From: JBBWZH01 sp035544115 | Lineage (GTDB): Bacteria > Actinomycetota > Actinomycetes > Mycobacteriales > CADCTP01 | Reading direction: 5' to 3' | DNA length: 64,000 nucleotides | Assembly: GCA_963714145.1 (NCBI GenBank) | Contig: OY970235.1 | Coordinates: 5,084,001-5,148,000, forward strand | Shown here: one piece after another, positions 52,917 to 61,683 of the stretch | Numbering within the stretch: position 1 is the stretch's first letter | Layout: the number at the start of each line of letters is the position of its first letter | Translations under genes and position numbers: made by a program | The notes under the pieces: model-generated | Database searches by the model: none | Seen by the model: only the letters and a program-made list of their open reading frames with translations | Told to the model about the DNA's origin: nothing

Positions 52917-54434
52917 ATGACCGGGTACCTGCTCGTTGTGATCGCCGGCGCCGTGCTCGCCGCGGTCGTCATCTTCAAGTTGATGTGGCGGGTCGCCGAA
53001 CCGAACGAGGCGTTGATCATCTCCGGCGCCCGGCACAAGACCGTCGGCGTCGACGAGGGGATGGGGTTCCGGATCGTGACCGGTCGCGGCACGCTGGTGC
53101 TGCCCGGCGTCCAGGTGGTGCGCAAGCTCAGCCTGGACCTGAACGAGACCGAGCTGTCCGTCGAGTGCGTGACCAAGCAGGGCATCCCGGTCGGCGTCCG
53201 CGGCGTGGTGATCTTCAAGGTCGGTGACGACTACGTTTCGATCGCCAACGCCGGTCGCCGCTTCCTGGACCAGCAGAAGGCGATGCCGCTGCGGGTGCAC
53301 AACGTGTTCGCCGGACATCTGCGCTCGATCGTGGGTGGGCTGACCGTCGAGGAGATGATCCGCGACCGGGAGAAGCTGACCGAGCAGACCCGGGCCGCGT
53401 CCGGCGCCGAGATGGAGAAGCTCGGCCTGATCATCGACTCGCTGCAGATCCAGGAGGTCCTGGACCCGACCGCCTACATCAAGCACCTGGCCCGGCCGCA
53501 CGCCGCCGCGGTCGAGCGGGACGCCCGCATCGCCCAGGCCGAGGCGGACCGGATCGCCACCGAGGCCGAGCAGCAGGCCGCCGCGGCCAAGTCGGCCGCG
53601 TTCCGCGAGGCGCAGATCCGGCAGGCCGGCTACCAGGCCGAGATCGACCGGGCCGGCGCGAAGTCCCGGCAGGCCGGCCCGCTGGCCGAGGCCACCGCCC
53701 GGCAGGAGGTCGTCGTCCAGGAGACCCGGGCCGCCGAGCTGGAGGCCGACCTGGCCGAGAAGCGGCTGCAGTCGGAGATCCGCAAGCCGGCCGACGCCCG
53801 CGCCTACGAGACGGTCACCGTCGCCACCGCCGCCCGGGACGCGCAGATCAGCGCGGCCGAGGCGCACGCCCGGGAGACCGAGCTGCGGGCCGCGGCGGAC
53901 GCGACCCGGGTGAAGGCCGCGGCGAACGCCGAGGCCGACGCGACCCGGGCCCGCGGCGACGCCGTCGCGCACGCCACCCGGGCCACCGGTGAGGCCGAAG
54001 CCGCCGCCGCCCGGGCCACCGGCCTGGCCGAGGCGGAAGCGGCCAAGGCGAAGGGCCTGGCCGAGGCGGACGCGATCGCCGCCCGGGCCACCGCGCTGGC
54101 CGAGAACCAGGAAGCCGTCATCGCCCAGCAGTTGGCCGAGCAGTGGCCGGAGATCGTCTCGGCCGGCGCCCAGGCGTTCGGCAACGTCGACAACATGGTG
54201 GTGCTGAACGGCGCCGACGGCGTCGCCGAGCTGTTCGCCAAGGCGCTCACCCTGGGCGGCACCGGGCTGGGCCTGGCCCGCTCGCTGCTCTCCTCACTCA
54301 GCGACGGCCAGCCGGCCACGGAGCCGGTCAGCAAGCCGGACGCCGGCCTGCCGGTGCCGCGCCCGGCCACGCCGGCCCGGCCGACCGGGCGCCCGACGGC
54401 ACACCGGACCAACTCGGACAGCCCGACCAGCTAG
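52917..54434 (+). CDS. flotillin-like SPFH-domain protein
   Basis: 505 residues, ATG 52917 after GAGGAGAAGG. A membrane helix (about 5-25), an SPFH/band-7 domain (about 30-200, with RRFLDQQKAMPLRVHNVFAG and LIIDSLQIQEV), a long Ala/Glu/Arg coiled coil (about 205-420) and a hydrophobic LFAKALTLGGTGLGLARSLL stretch before a disordered tail. It would oligomerise on the inner face of the membrane and organise lipid domains. The NfeD-like gene just upstream is its likely partner. A terminator follows at 54638-54669. Confidence 0.92.
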   Translation: MTGYLLVVIAGAVLAAVVIFKLMWRVAEPNEALIISGARHKTVGVDEGMGFRIVTGRGTLVLPGVQVVRKLSLDLNETELSVECVTKQGIPVGVRGVVIFKVGDDYVSIANAGRRFLDQQKAMPLRVHNVFAGHLRSIVGGLTVEEMIRDREKLTEQTRAASGAEMEKLGLIIDSLQIQEVLDPTAYIKHLARPHAAAVERDARIAQAEADRIATEAEQQAAAAKSAAFREAQIRQAGYQAEIDRAGAKSRQAGPLAEATARQEVVVQETRAAELEADLAEKRLQSEIRKPADARAYETVTVATAARDAQISAAEAHARETELRAAADATRVKAAANAEADATRARGDAVAHATRATGEAEAAAARATGLAEAEAAKAKGLAEADAIAARATALAENQEAVIAQQLAEQWPEIVSAGAQAFGNVDNMVVLNGADGVAELFAKALTLGGTGLGLARSLLSSLSDGQPATEPVSKPDAGLPVPRPATPARPTGRPTAHRTNSDSPTS

Positions 54435-54440
54435 TCCCGG

Positions 54441-54637
54441 CCCGTCCGGCCGGGACGGCCGGGCCGCCCGGGGCCGCCCGGACGGCTGGGGCCGCCCGGA
54501 GGACCCGGACGGGCCGGACGGGCCGAACGGGCCGAACGGCTTGGACGGCCGGGACGGCCGGGGCCGCCCGGAGGACCCGGACGGGCCGGACGGGCCGAAC
54601 GGCCGGGACGGCCGGGGCCGCCCCGGAGGACCCGGAC
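54441..54637. repeat. GC-rich imperfect repeats of about 55-72 bp
   Basis: Blocks containing GGAGGACCCGGACGGGCC recur at 54498, 54570 and about 54625, with GGCCGGGACGGCCGGGGCC between them. The region has no coding sense and lies between the flotillin stop and its terminator. Confidence 0.65.
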
Positions 54638-54669
54638 GGGCCGGTCGCGCCACGGGGCGCGACCGGCCC
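54638..54669 (+). terminator. hairpin terminator with T-rich tail after the flotillin gene
   Basis: Perfect 14-bp stem (GGGCCGGTCGCGCC at 54638-54651 with its complement at 54656-54669), ACGG loop, followed by GTTCTTTCT. It lies 40 bases from the stop of the convergent DUF885 gene. Confidence 0.85.
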
Positions 54670-54708
54670 GTTCTTTCTGCCGGACCGGCCGCCGGCCGAG
54701 CGGCCCGA

Positions 54709-56391
54709 TCAGGCCGGTTGAGCCTGACCGGCGAGCCAGGTCTCGACATGCTCGGCCAGGCTGGCCAGCGGGACGGTGCCGGTGCCGAGCACGACGTCGT
54801 GGAACGCGCGGATGTCGAAGCCGGCGCCCAGCTGCCGCTCCGCGACGGTGCGCAGCCGGACGATCTCCAGCCGGCCCACCATGTAGGCCAGCGCCTGGCC
54901 CGGGTCGCCGATGTAGCGGTCGGTCTCCACCTGCACGTCGGCCGGCGGCAGCGGGGTGTTCGCCGCCAGGTACGCCACCACCTGCGCGCGGGACCAGCCG
55001 TGCGCGTGCACCCCGGTGTCGACCACCAGCCGGGCGGCCCGCAACGAGTCGCCGGCCAGCATGCCGAGCCGGGACACGTCGTCGGTGTAGAGGCCCATCT
55101 CGTCGGCCAGCCGCTCGCAGTACAGCGCCCAGCCCTCGACGTAGCCGGCGATCTCCAGCATCCGGCGCAGCAGCGGCAGATCCGACCGGCCGACCGCCAG
55201 CGCCAGCTGCAGGTGGTGGCCGGGCACGGCCTCGTGGAACGCGGTGAACTGCAGCACGTGCCGGTGCTGCTCGGTCGGGTTGCGGGTGTTCTGCCAGTAG
55301 ATGCCCGGCCGGGAGCCGTCCATCGCCGGCTGCACGTAGTACGCCAGCACCGACCGGGCCTCGTCCGCCCTGGGCACCGGCGCGACCTGGCAGGGCTGCT
55401 CGGGCAGCTGGCCGAACCAGCGCGGCGCGACCGCCTCGGCCCGGGCCACCGCGTCCCGCGCCTCGGCCAGGATCTGCTCGCGGGAGGTGCAGCGCAGCGC
55501 CGGGTCGGTGCGCATCCGGCGCATCACCTCGGCCGGGTCGGTCACCCCGAACACCCGGCCGCCGATCTCGGCGTACTCCTGTGCCAGCGCGGCGATCAGC
55601 TCCAGGCCGGTGCGGTGCAGTTCCTCCGGGGTGCGCGCGGTGGTGGTCTGGGTGCGCACCAGCGTCTGGTAGAGGCCCTCGCCGCCGGGCAGCCAGCACA
55701 GCCCGGCGTGCTCGTCGTCCCGGCCGGCCGGCGCCAGCTCGGTCAGCGCCTCCCGGTAGGCCCGGAACGCCGGCCGGACGGCCCGTTCCAGGACGTCGGC
55801 GAGCTCGGCCGGGAACCCGTCGGCCCCGGCCGGTGCGGTCAGCCGGAGCGGGTCGGCACCCGGGTCGGCCAGGTAGCCGTCCACCTGGTCGATCGCGGCC
55901 CGGACCAGCCGGGCGACCGGGGCCCGGCCGGACCGCACGCCGGCCCGGTGCCGCTGCGCCGCCGTCGCCAGGTAGCCCGGGACCGCGGCCAGCCGGCGCA
56001 GGTACGCCGCCGCGCTGGCCGGCTCCGGCAACGTGCATTGCGGCAGGTTGACCAGCAGCCGCCCGGCCGGCCCCACCCACTGGTCGGTCACCTGCCACTC
56101 CGGCCGGGCGGTCGCCAGCAGGTCGGCGGTGTCGGCGGCCAGGATGCCGACCGTCCCGCAGGTGAGCCGGTCCGCCGCGGTCAGCCCGGCCCGGTCGACC
56201 GCCGCGGCAGCGGCCGCGATCCGGCGCAGCCGCTGCGCCTGCGCCGCCTGACCGGCCTCGCTCAGGTCGGCCAGCTCCCCGTCCCGGTCACGCACCCCGG
56301 CCAGCGTCGCGTCCAACGGCTCCACCTCGACCAGCGCCGCCACCATCTCGTCCGCCAGCCCCGCCACCACTGCCGACCCCTGAGTAGTCAT
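54709..56391 (-). CDS. DUF885-family zinc metallopeptidase-like protein
   Basis: 560 residues from ATG 56391. The HEAVPGHHLQLAL motif is the zinc site of the DUF885 family, which is related to gluzincin carboxypeptidases. Other family blocks are YYVQPAMDGSRPGIYWQNTRNP, EGWALYCERLADEMGLY and AFYMVGRLEI-like LAYMVGRLEIVRLR. There is no signal peptide, so it is probably cytosolic. The start codon overlaps the stop of the toxin remnant upstream (ATGA, 56388-56391), perhaps a chance product of the deletion that removed the toxin. Confidence 0.9.
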   Translation of the reverse strand: MTTQGSAVVAGLADEMVAALVEVEPLDATLAGVRDRDGELADLSEAGQAAQAQRLRRIAAAAAAVDRAGLTAADRLTCGTVGILAADTADLLATARPEWQVTDQWVGPAGRLLVNLPQCTLPEPASAAAYLRRLAAVPGYLATAAQRHRAGVRSGRAPVARLVRAAIDQVDGYLADPGADPLRLTAPAGADGFPAELADVLERAVRPAFRAYREALTELAPAGRDDEHAGLCWLPGGEGLYQTLVRTQTTTARTPEELHRTGLELIAALAQEYAEIGGRVFGVTDPAEVMRRMRTDPALRCTSREQILAEARDAVARAEAVAPRWFGQLPEQPCQVAPVPRADEARSVLAYYVQPAMDGSRPGIYWQNTRNPTEQHRHVLQFTAFHEAVPGHHLQLALAVGRSDLPLLRRMLEIAGYVEGWALYCERLADEMGLYTDDVSRLGMLAGDSLRAARLVVDTGVHAHGWSRAQVVAYLAANTPLPPADVQVETDRYIGDPGQALAYMVGRLEIVRLRTVAERQLGAGFDIRAFHDVVLGTGTVPLASLAEHVETWLAGQAQPA

Positions 56392-56492
56392 CCGACCGAG
56401 TCTTCCGACCCCCGCCTCCCGGGGCAACCATTCTCACCGCGGCGGCCAGCCAGCGGGCAGAGCACGCAGGTGTCGAGTAGGGCGACGAACAT
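56388..56492 (-). pseudogene. 5' stub of a PIN-domain (VapC-like) toxin gene
   Basis: Directly downstream of the antitoxin gene (12 bases after its stop) the frame from ATG 56492 begins MFVALLDTCVLCPL. This is the opening strand of PIN-domain toxins, with the first active-site Asp. After about 14 codons similarity ends and an Arg/Gly-rich tail runs to TGA overlapping the DUF885 start. The remaining roughly 170 residues expected of the toxin are missing, so a deletion has removed it. Confidence 0.62.
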
Positions 56493-56504
56493 CCGAGCAG
56501 TGTG

Positions 56505-57056
56505 TCAGGTCTGTCGCGGTGTTTTTCTGCGGTCGGCGGCCGAGCGGCGGGCCGCCCGCAGGTCGGCAAGGACAGCGTCCAGGTCGCCTTCGTCGTCGAT
56601 GTCGATCGCGGTCGCTGCCAGCGCGGCATACTGTGCTGCCCGCCGCTGCTCACGGAATGCCAGGACCTCGGTGAGCAGCAGCCGGCGATGCGTGCCGACT
56701 CGCTCGAACGGCAGGGCCCCCTCGTCAAGGATCTTGACCACGGTAGGACGGCTGACCCCGAGTAAGGCGGCGGCCTGCTGGGTCGTCAGCGTCGTGGACT
56801 GCGGCGCGACAGTGACGGCCAGGCCGTGCGCGAGCGCGTCGACCACCTTGCGCAGGACGCGATGCACCTCCTCGGGGATCTCGACCTGGTCGCCCACCTC
56901 GGCGCCGGCGAGGAAGTAACGCGGCGCGACCGCACCGCGGCCGGCCGCCTCATGCGCGGCCAGAAAGTCATGGACCTGAGCGAGCTCGGCGGCGTTGTCT
57001 GCCACTGGCAGATACGTCTCCGAGTCGCGGCGGGCTTCCCCAGCGCTCACCAACAC
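56505..57056 (-). CDS. excisionase-type HTH antitoxin, orphaned
   Basis: About 183 residues, from GTG 57056 or more probably GTG 57050, which is better spaced from AGGAGGAGGT. An N-terminal helical region precedes an excisionase/MerR-like helix-turn-helix (LTTQQAAALLGVSRPTVVKILDEGALPFERVGTHRRLL) and a C-terminal helical tail with an acidic DIDDEGDLDAVLADLRAARR segment that would clamp a toxin. In actinobacteria this type stands immediately before a PIN toxin; here only a stub of that toxin remains. A 44-bp inverted repeat lies over its promoter and suggests autorepression. Confidence 0.8.
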   Translation of the reverse strand: MLVSAGEARRDSETYLPVADNAAELAQVHDFLAAHEAAGRGAVAPRYFLAGAEVGDQVEIPEEVHRVLRKVVDALAHGLAVTVAPQSTTLTTQQAAALLGVSRPTVVKILDEGALPFERVGTHRRLLLTEVLAFREQRRAAQYAALAATAIDIDDEGDLDAVLADLRAARRSAADRRKTPRQT

Positions 57057-57063
57057 ACCTCCT

Positions 57064-57107
57064 CCTATCCGAAAGAAAGGTAGCAGACTTCGTTTCTTGC
57101 GGATAGG
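57064..57107. promoter_or_regulatory. long inverted repeat, probable autoregulatory operator of the antitoxin gene
   Basis: CCTATCCGAAAGAAA (57064-57078) and the complement of TTTCTTGCGGATAGG (57093-57107) match at 14 of 15 positions across a 14-base centre. It abuts the ribosome-binding site of the antitoxin gene and lies between it and the stop of the XRE gene. Confidence 0.72.
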
Positions 57108-57117
57108 TGAAGGTGGG

Positions 57118-57384
57118 TCAGCCCGCGAGGGTGATGTCGGCGGGTGGGGCGCAGGCGCGGGCGACGGCGTCCAGGGAGACGTCGAGGGCGGCGGCCAGGG
57201 CGGCGACCGTGAAGAAGGCGGGGGTGGGGACGCGGCCGGACTCGATCTTGCGCAGGGTCTCGACCGGGATTCCGGCGGCGGCGGCGACCGCGACCATGCT
57301 GCGTTCGCCGCGGGCCTGCCGGAGCAACCGGGCCAGCCGTTCGCCGCGTTCGAGATCGGCGGGGCCGAGTGGAGGTCGCACCAT
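57118..57384 (-). CDS. small XRE-family regulator
   Basis: 88 residues from ATG 57384. A single helix-turn-helix (MVAVAAAAGIPVETLRKIESGRVPTPAFFTVAALAAAL) makes up most of the protein. It is divergent from a methionine aminopeptidase gene, 43 bases between starts, and an inverted repeat in that gap is its likely operator. Similar regulator/map pairs occur in actinobacteria, but a role for the regulator is not known. Confidence 0.85.
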   Translation of the reverse strand: MVRPPLGPADLERGERLARLLRQARGERSMVAVAAAAGIPVETLRKIESGRVPTPAFFTVAALAAALDVSLDAVARACAPPADITLAG

Positions 57385-57390
57385 GCCCGT

Positions 57391-57414
57391 GATAGTAATC
57401 CCGGTATAACTATC
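57391..57414. promoter_or_regulatory. operator between divergent XRE and methionine aminopeptidase genes
   Basis: GATAGT (57391-57396) and ACTATC (57409-57414) form an inverted repeat around a 12-base centre that includes the -10-like TATAAC. Binding here would block both promoters. Confidence 0.65.
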
Positions 57415-57427
57415 CCGGCAGGAAGGT

Positions 57428-58201
57428 GTGGATGTGGTCGAGTTGAAGAGCGAGGGCGAGCGGGCGGCGATGCGGGAGGCCGGCCGGGTGGTCGCCGCGA
57501 TGCTGGCCGCCGCGACCGGGGCGGCCGCCGTCGGCGTGCCGCTGCGCGAGCTGGATGAGGTGGGCCGCGAGGTGCTACGGGCCGCCGGGGCCAAGCCGAC
57601 GTTCCTGGACTACCACCCCAGGTTCGCGCCGACCCCGTACCCGGCGGTGCTGTGCACGTCGGTGAACGACGCGGCGCTGCACGGCATCCCGACCGGTTAC
57701 CGGCTGCGCGACGGGGACGTGCTCAGCGTCGACGCCGGCGCCGAGCTGGACGGCTGGACCGGCGACGCGGCGGTGACCGTGATCGTCGGCACGCCCCGGG
57801 CCGAGGACCTGCGGCTGCTCGAGGCGGGCCGGCAGGCGCTGGCCGCGGGCATCGCGGCGGCCCGGTCGGGCGGGCACATCGGCGACATCTCCGCCGCGAT
57901 CGGGCAGGTCGCCCGGGCCGCCGGGTACGGCCTGCACACCGACTACGGCGGGCACGGCATCGGCCGGCGGATGCATGAGGATCCGTCGGTGCCCAACGAG
58001 GGCCGGGCCGGCCGCGGGCTGCGGCTGCGGCCCGGGGTGGTACTGGCGATCGAGCCCTGGTTCATGGCCGGCGGGCGGGACGAGTACCGGGTCGACCCGG
58101 ACGGCTGGACGCTGCGCTCCGCCGACGGCAGCCGGGCCGTGCACATGGAGCACACGGTGGCGATCGAGGAGTCCGGCCCGGAAATTCTCACCTTGCCCTG
58201 A
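57428..58201 (+). CDS. map: type I methionine aminopeptidase
   Basis: 257 residues from GTG 57428; GTG 57434 has better spacing from GGAAGG. It removes the N-terminal Met of new proteins in the cytosol. All five metal ligands are present: Asp in LSVDAGAELDGWTGD (both Asp), His in YGGHGIGRRMHEDP, Glu in LAIEPWF and Glu in HMEHTVAIEE, plus the substrate His in NDAALHGIP. This is unlikely to be the only copy, as the housekeeping gene in actinomycetes usually lies elsewhere. The dedicated XRE regulator suggests a conditional paralogue. Confidence 0.92.
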   Translation: MDVVELKSEGERAAMREAGRVVAAMLAAATGAAAVGVPLRELDEVGREVLRAAGAKPTFLDYHPRFAPTPYPAVLCTSVNDAALHGIPTGYRLRDGDVLSVDAGAELDGWTGDAAVTVIVGTPRAEDLRLLEAGRQALAAGIAAARSGGHIGDISAAIGQVARAAGYGLHTDYGGHGIGRRMHEDPSVPNEGRAGRGLRLRPGVVLAIEPWFMAGGRDEYRVDPDGWTLRSADGSRAVHMEHTVAIEESGPEILTLP

Positions 58202-58301
58202 AATTCCGCCCGGTCCGGCCCAGGTTGGCCGGTACACGCGCATACCGTCACAGGCGTTTACTCCTGGGGAGAACCAGGGCTAGGCGGCCTAGGGGCGGTC
58301 A

Positions 58302-59645
58302 ATGCAGTGGAACGTTCAGGATGACCCGCGCGCAGTGGGGGCGGTCCGGCCAGCCGGACCGGAGCCGGCAGCGGCCGAGCCGGTCGACGGCCAGCCGCTC
58401 GACCGGGTGGTGGCCGTGCTCGGGCTGGGCTACGTCGGGCTGCCGACCGCGCTCGGCCTGCGCGACAGCGGCACCGAGATCATCGGCGTGGACACCAGCC
58501 GACCGCGGCTGGACGCGATCCGGCGCGGCGAGGCCGACCTGCTCGGCGGCGACCAGCGCCGGCTCGGCCGGGCCCTGCTGGACGGCGGCGTCCGGCTGAC
58601 CGCGGACCCGGCGCTGCTGCCGTCCGCGGACGCGGTGCTGATCTGCGTGCCGACGCCGGTCGACCGGCAGCTCGCCCCGGACCTGACCGCGCTGCGGACG
58701 GCCTGCACCACCGTGGTGGAACTGGCCCGGCCCGGCCAGCTGATCGTGCTCACCTCGACCACGCTGGTCGGCTCCACCCGCAGCCTGCTGGTCGAGCCGC
58801 TGCTGGCCCGCGGGCTGGTCACCGGTCAGGACGTGCACGTGGCCTTCAGCCCGGAGCGGATCGACCCGGGCCGGCCCGAGCACCCGCCCCGGCACACCCC
58901 GCGGGTGGTCGGCGGGGTCACCGCCGCGTGCACCCAGCGGGCGCACCGGCTGCTGTCCCGGCTGACCGACGCCGGCGTGCACGCGGTCCGCTCGCCGGAG
59001 CTGGCCGAGCTGGTGAAGCTGCACGAGAACGCGTTCCGCGCGGTCAACCTGGCGCTGGCGAACGAGCTGGCCGAGGCGAGCCGGGCGTTCGGGCTGGATC
59101 CGGTCGAGGTGATCGACGCGGCCGCGACCAAGCCGTACGGCTACCTGGCGCACCTGCCCGGGCCCGGCGTGGGCGGGCACTGCATCCCGTGCGACCCGCA
59201 CTACCTGCTCTGGCAGCTGCGCGAGCGGCAGGTGGCCGCGCCGGTGACCGAGCAGGCGATGGCGGCGATCACGGCCCGGCCGGCCCGGGTGGCGGACCGG
59301 GTGCTGGAAACGCTGGCCGGGCTCGGCCGGCCGGTGGCCGGCGCCCGGGTGGTCGTCGTCGGGGTGACCTACAAGCCCGGGGTGACCGACCTGCGCTCCT
59401 CCCCCGCGCTGGAAATCATCGCCCGGCTGCGGGCGGCCGGCGCGGCCGTCCGCTACTGGGATCCGCTGGTCCCGGTACTGCCCGGCGGCGAGCCGAGCCT
59501 GACCGACCCGCACGGGGCGGACTACGACCTGGTCCTGGTGCACACGCTGCAGCCGGGCGGCGGGCACGAGTGGATCCGTTGGTGCCCGGCCGTGCTGGAC
59601 GCCAGCTACCGCTACCTGGACGCGCCACACCGGGAAGTGGTCTGA
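58302..59645 (+). CDS. nucleotide-sugar dehydrogenase (UDP-glucose/UDP-ManNAc dehydrogenase family)
   Basis: 447 residues, ATG 58302. NAD-binding VLGLGYVGLPTALGLRDSG at the N-terminus, the central FSPERIDPGRP and LVKLHENAFRAVNLALANEL helix, the catalytic Cys in PGVGGHCIPCDPHYLL and a C-terminal domain (GVTYKPGVTDLRSSPALEI). It makes a UDP-uronic acid for surface glycan. First gene of the glycan cluster that continues to the window end. The N-terminal 35 residues are Pro/Ala-rich and not part of the fold. Confidence 0.92.
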   Translation: MQWNVQDDPRAVGAVRPAGPEPAAAEPVDGQPLDRVVAVLGLGYVGLPTALGLRDSGTEIIGVDTSRPRLDAIRRGEADLLGGDQRRLGRALLDGGVRLTADPALLPSADAVLICVPTPVDRQLAPDLTALRTACTTVVELARPGQLIVLTSTTLVGSTRSLLVEPLLARGLVTGQDVHVAFSPERIDPGRPEHPPRHTPRVVGGVTAACTQRAHRLLSRLTDAGVHAVRSPELAELVKLHENAFRAVNLALANELAEASRAFGLDPVEVIDAAATKPYGYLAHLPGPGVGGHCIPCDPHYLLWQLRERQVAAPVTEQAMAAITARPARVADRVLETLAGLGRPVAGARVVVVGVTYKPGVTDLRSSPALEIIARLRAAGAAVRYWDPLVPVLPGGEPSLTDPHGADYDLVLVHTLQPGGGHEWIRWCPAVLDASYRYLDAPHREVV

Positions 59646-59789
59646 CCGTGAGCGCAGTGAGGCGAGCGAACCGGGAGACACCGTGAGCGCAGGGAGGCCG
59701 CGGCGGCGCCTGGACCGCCGGGACGCGCCCAGCGCGTCGCGGCGGGAAGGCGCCGGCTGTGCGGGCGAGCGAGCGGACCAGGAGCCACC

Positions 59790-60770
59790 ATGCGGGCGCT
59801 GGTAACCGGCGGCGCCGGGTTCATCGGCCGGCACCTGGCCCACCGGCTGCGCGCCGAGGGGCACCAGGTGGTGGTGCTGGACGACTTCTCCACCGGTTCC
59901 CGGCCCGGCGCGGACGCGCTCGCGGCCGCCGGCGCCGACGTGGTGGACGGCTCGGTGCTGGACGTCGAGCTGACCGACCGGCTGGTCGCCGCCGCCGACA
60001 CGGTCTTCCACCTGGCCGCGGTGGTGGGGGTGCGGCTGGTGGTGCGGTCGCCGCTGGACTGCCTGCGCACCAACATCCACGGCACCGAGCACGTGCTGGC
60101 CGCCGCGCACCGGCACGGCGCCCGGGTGCTGGTCGCGTCCACCAGCGAGATCTACGGACGCAACGCCGCCGTGCCGCTGGCCGAGGACGCCGACCGGGTG
60201 CTCGGGTCACCACAGACCAGCCGGTGGAGCTACGCCGAGGCGAAGGCGGTGGACGAAGCGATGGCCGCCGCCTACCACCGCGACTGTGGCGTGTGGACAG
60301 TCGCGTGTCGACTGTTCAATGTGGTCGGCCCGGGGCAGACCGGCCGGTACGGCATGGTGCTGCCCCGGTTCGTCGACCAGGCGTTGCGCGGCGAGCCACT
60401 GACCGTCTACGGCGACGGCAGCCAGACCCGCAGCTTCTGCTACGTCGGCGACGCGGTCACCGGGCTGCTCGCGCTGGCCGACTGCGCCGCGGCCGGCGGC
60501 CGCGCGGTGAACCTGGGCCGGCCGGAGGAAGTGTCCATTGTGGAACTCGCCCGGCGGGTGCTGGCAGCGGTCGGCTCGGCCGGCCCGCTGCGGTTCGTCC
60601 CGTACCAGCAGGCGTACGGGCCGGGCTTCGAGGAGGTGCCACGCCGGGTGCCGGACATCGGGCTGGCCCGCGGGCTGATCGGCTTCGACCCGAAGGTCGG
60701 GCTGGACGAGGTGATCCGGTTGGTGATCGCCGACCGGCAGATGACGACCGGGGGTGCCCATGCTGGGTGA
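59790..60770 (+). CDS. NAD-dependent sugar epimerase/dehydratase (extended SDR)
   Basis: 326 residues from ATG 59790, with AGGAG upstream. TGGAGFIGRHLAHRL is the NAD site, VLDDFSTGSRPG follows, and the catalytic pair is in YAEAK (SRWSYAEAKAVDE). ARLFNVVGPGQTGRYGMVLPRF-type sequence is characteristic of UDP-glucose/uronate 4-epimerases and decarboxylases. It would act on the nucleotide-sugar made by the preceding gene. The 145-bp gap before it contains a short direct repeat (GTGAGCGCAG at about 59648 and 59682). The stop overlaps the start of the next gene. Confidence 0.9.
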   Translation: MRALVTGGAGFIGRHLAHRLRAEGHQVVVLDDFSTGSRPGADALAAAGADVVDGSVLDVELTDRLVAAADTVFHLAAVVGVRLVVRSPLDCLRTNIHGTEHVLAAAHRHGARVLVASTSEIYGRNAAVPLAEDADRVLGSPQTSRWSYAEAKAVDEAMAAAYHRDCGVWTVACRLFNVVGPGQTGRYGMVLPRFVDQALRGEPLTVYGDGSQTRSFCYVGDAVTGLLALADCAAAGGRAVNLGRPEEVSIVELARRVLAAVGSAGPLRFVPYQQAYGPGFEEVPRRVPDIGLARGLIGFDPKVGLDEVIRLVIADRQMTTGGAHAG

Positions 60771-61683
60771 CGGGTTCCTCGCCCGGCAGCGGCTACTGGT
60801 GATCACACCGCACGCGGACGACGAGACCTACGGCTGCGCCGGCACGATCGCCCGGGTCAAAGCGCTGGGCGGCGAGGTGTACGTGGTGCTGGTCTCGATC
60901 GCCGACGTGCGGCAGTACGCCGCCGGCACCGGCCACCGCACGGCCACCGCCAACGGCTCCGCCAACCCGTCGGCCAACGGCTCGGCCAGCCCGTCGGCCA
61001 ACGGCTCGGCCAGCCCGTCAGCCAACGGCTCCGCCAACCCGTCGGCCAACGGCTCGGCCAGCCCGTCGGCCAACGGCTCGGCGAACGCGTCGGCCAACGG
61101 CTCGGCGAACGGCTCGGTGAACGGGTCGGTCAAGGGGCTGGTCAGCGGGCAGACCCGGCTGACCGAATTCGAGTCGGTGATGAAGCTGCTCGGCGTCGAC
61201 GACTGGGACGTGCTGTTCACCGACGAGCGCACCCACCTGGCGCTGGACACGGTGCCGCGCAAGGAGATCGTCCGGCTGCTCGAGGCGGACGGGCGGCTGG
61301 CCATCGACGTGATCCGCCCGACGATGGCGCTGATCCCGGCCAGCAGCTACAACCAGGACCACGAGGCGCTCTACCGGGCCTGCGTCACCGCCACCCGGCC
61401 GGGCGTGCCGGGCGGGAAGTACACGGTGCCGTTCGTGCTGGCGTACGACAACACCTCACTGTTCTGGGTGCCGGAGCAGTCCCGTTTTCACCCGACCGTG
61501 TACGTGGACGTGTCCGACTACCTCGCGGTGAAGTTGGACGCGATGCGGCTGCACGCGTCCCAGCTGCGCGAGCCGCTCTACCACGGCAGCCTGGAGGGAC
61601 TGGAGTTGGCGACGAAGGTGCGTGGCCGCGAGGTCGGGGTCGCGGCGGCCGAGGGCTTCGCGTTGCTGCGGGGCGTGTTCTGA
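60760..61683 (+). CDS. PIG-L/LmbE-family deacetylase with an internal octapeptide-repeat insert
   Basis: 307 residues from ATG 60760 (GTG 60754 possible). Metal motif PHADDE (variant of HPDDE) and His in YNQDHEALYRA mark an N-acetyl-sugar deacetylase, in keeping with a glycan cluster. Residues about 64-126 are an insertion of 24-bp tandem repeats encoding SANGSASP/SANGSANP units, placed between the first strands of the fold, where homologues have a short loop. The repeats are near-perfect at DNA level, hence recent expansion. It is translationally coupled to both neighbours. Confidence 0.9.
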   Translation: MLGDGFLARQRLLVITPHADDETYGCAGTIARVKALGGEVYVVLVSIADVRQYAAGTGHRTATANGSANPSANGSASPSANGSASPSANGSANPSANGSASPSANGSANASANGSANGSVNGSVKGLVSGQTRLTEFESVMKLLGVDDWDVLFTDERTHLALDTVPRKEIVRLLEADGRLAIDVIRPTMALIPASSYNQDHEALYRACVTATRPGVPGGKYTVPFVLAYDNTSLFWVPEQSRFHPTVYVDVSDYLAVKLDAMRLHASQLREPLYHGSLEGLELATKVRGREVGVAAAEGFALLRGVF

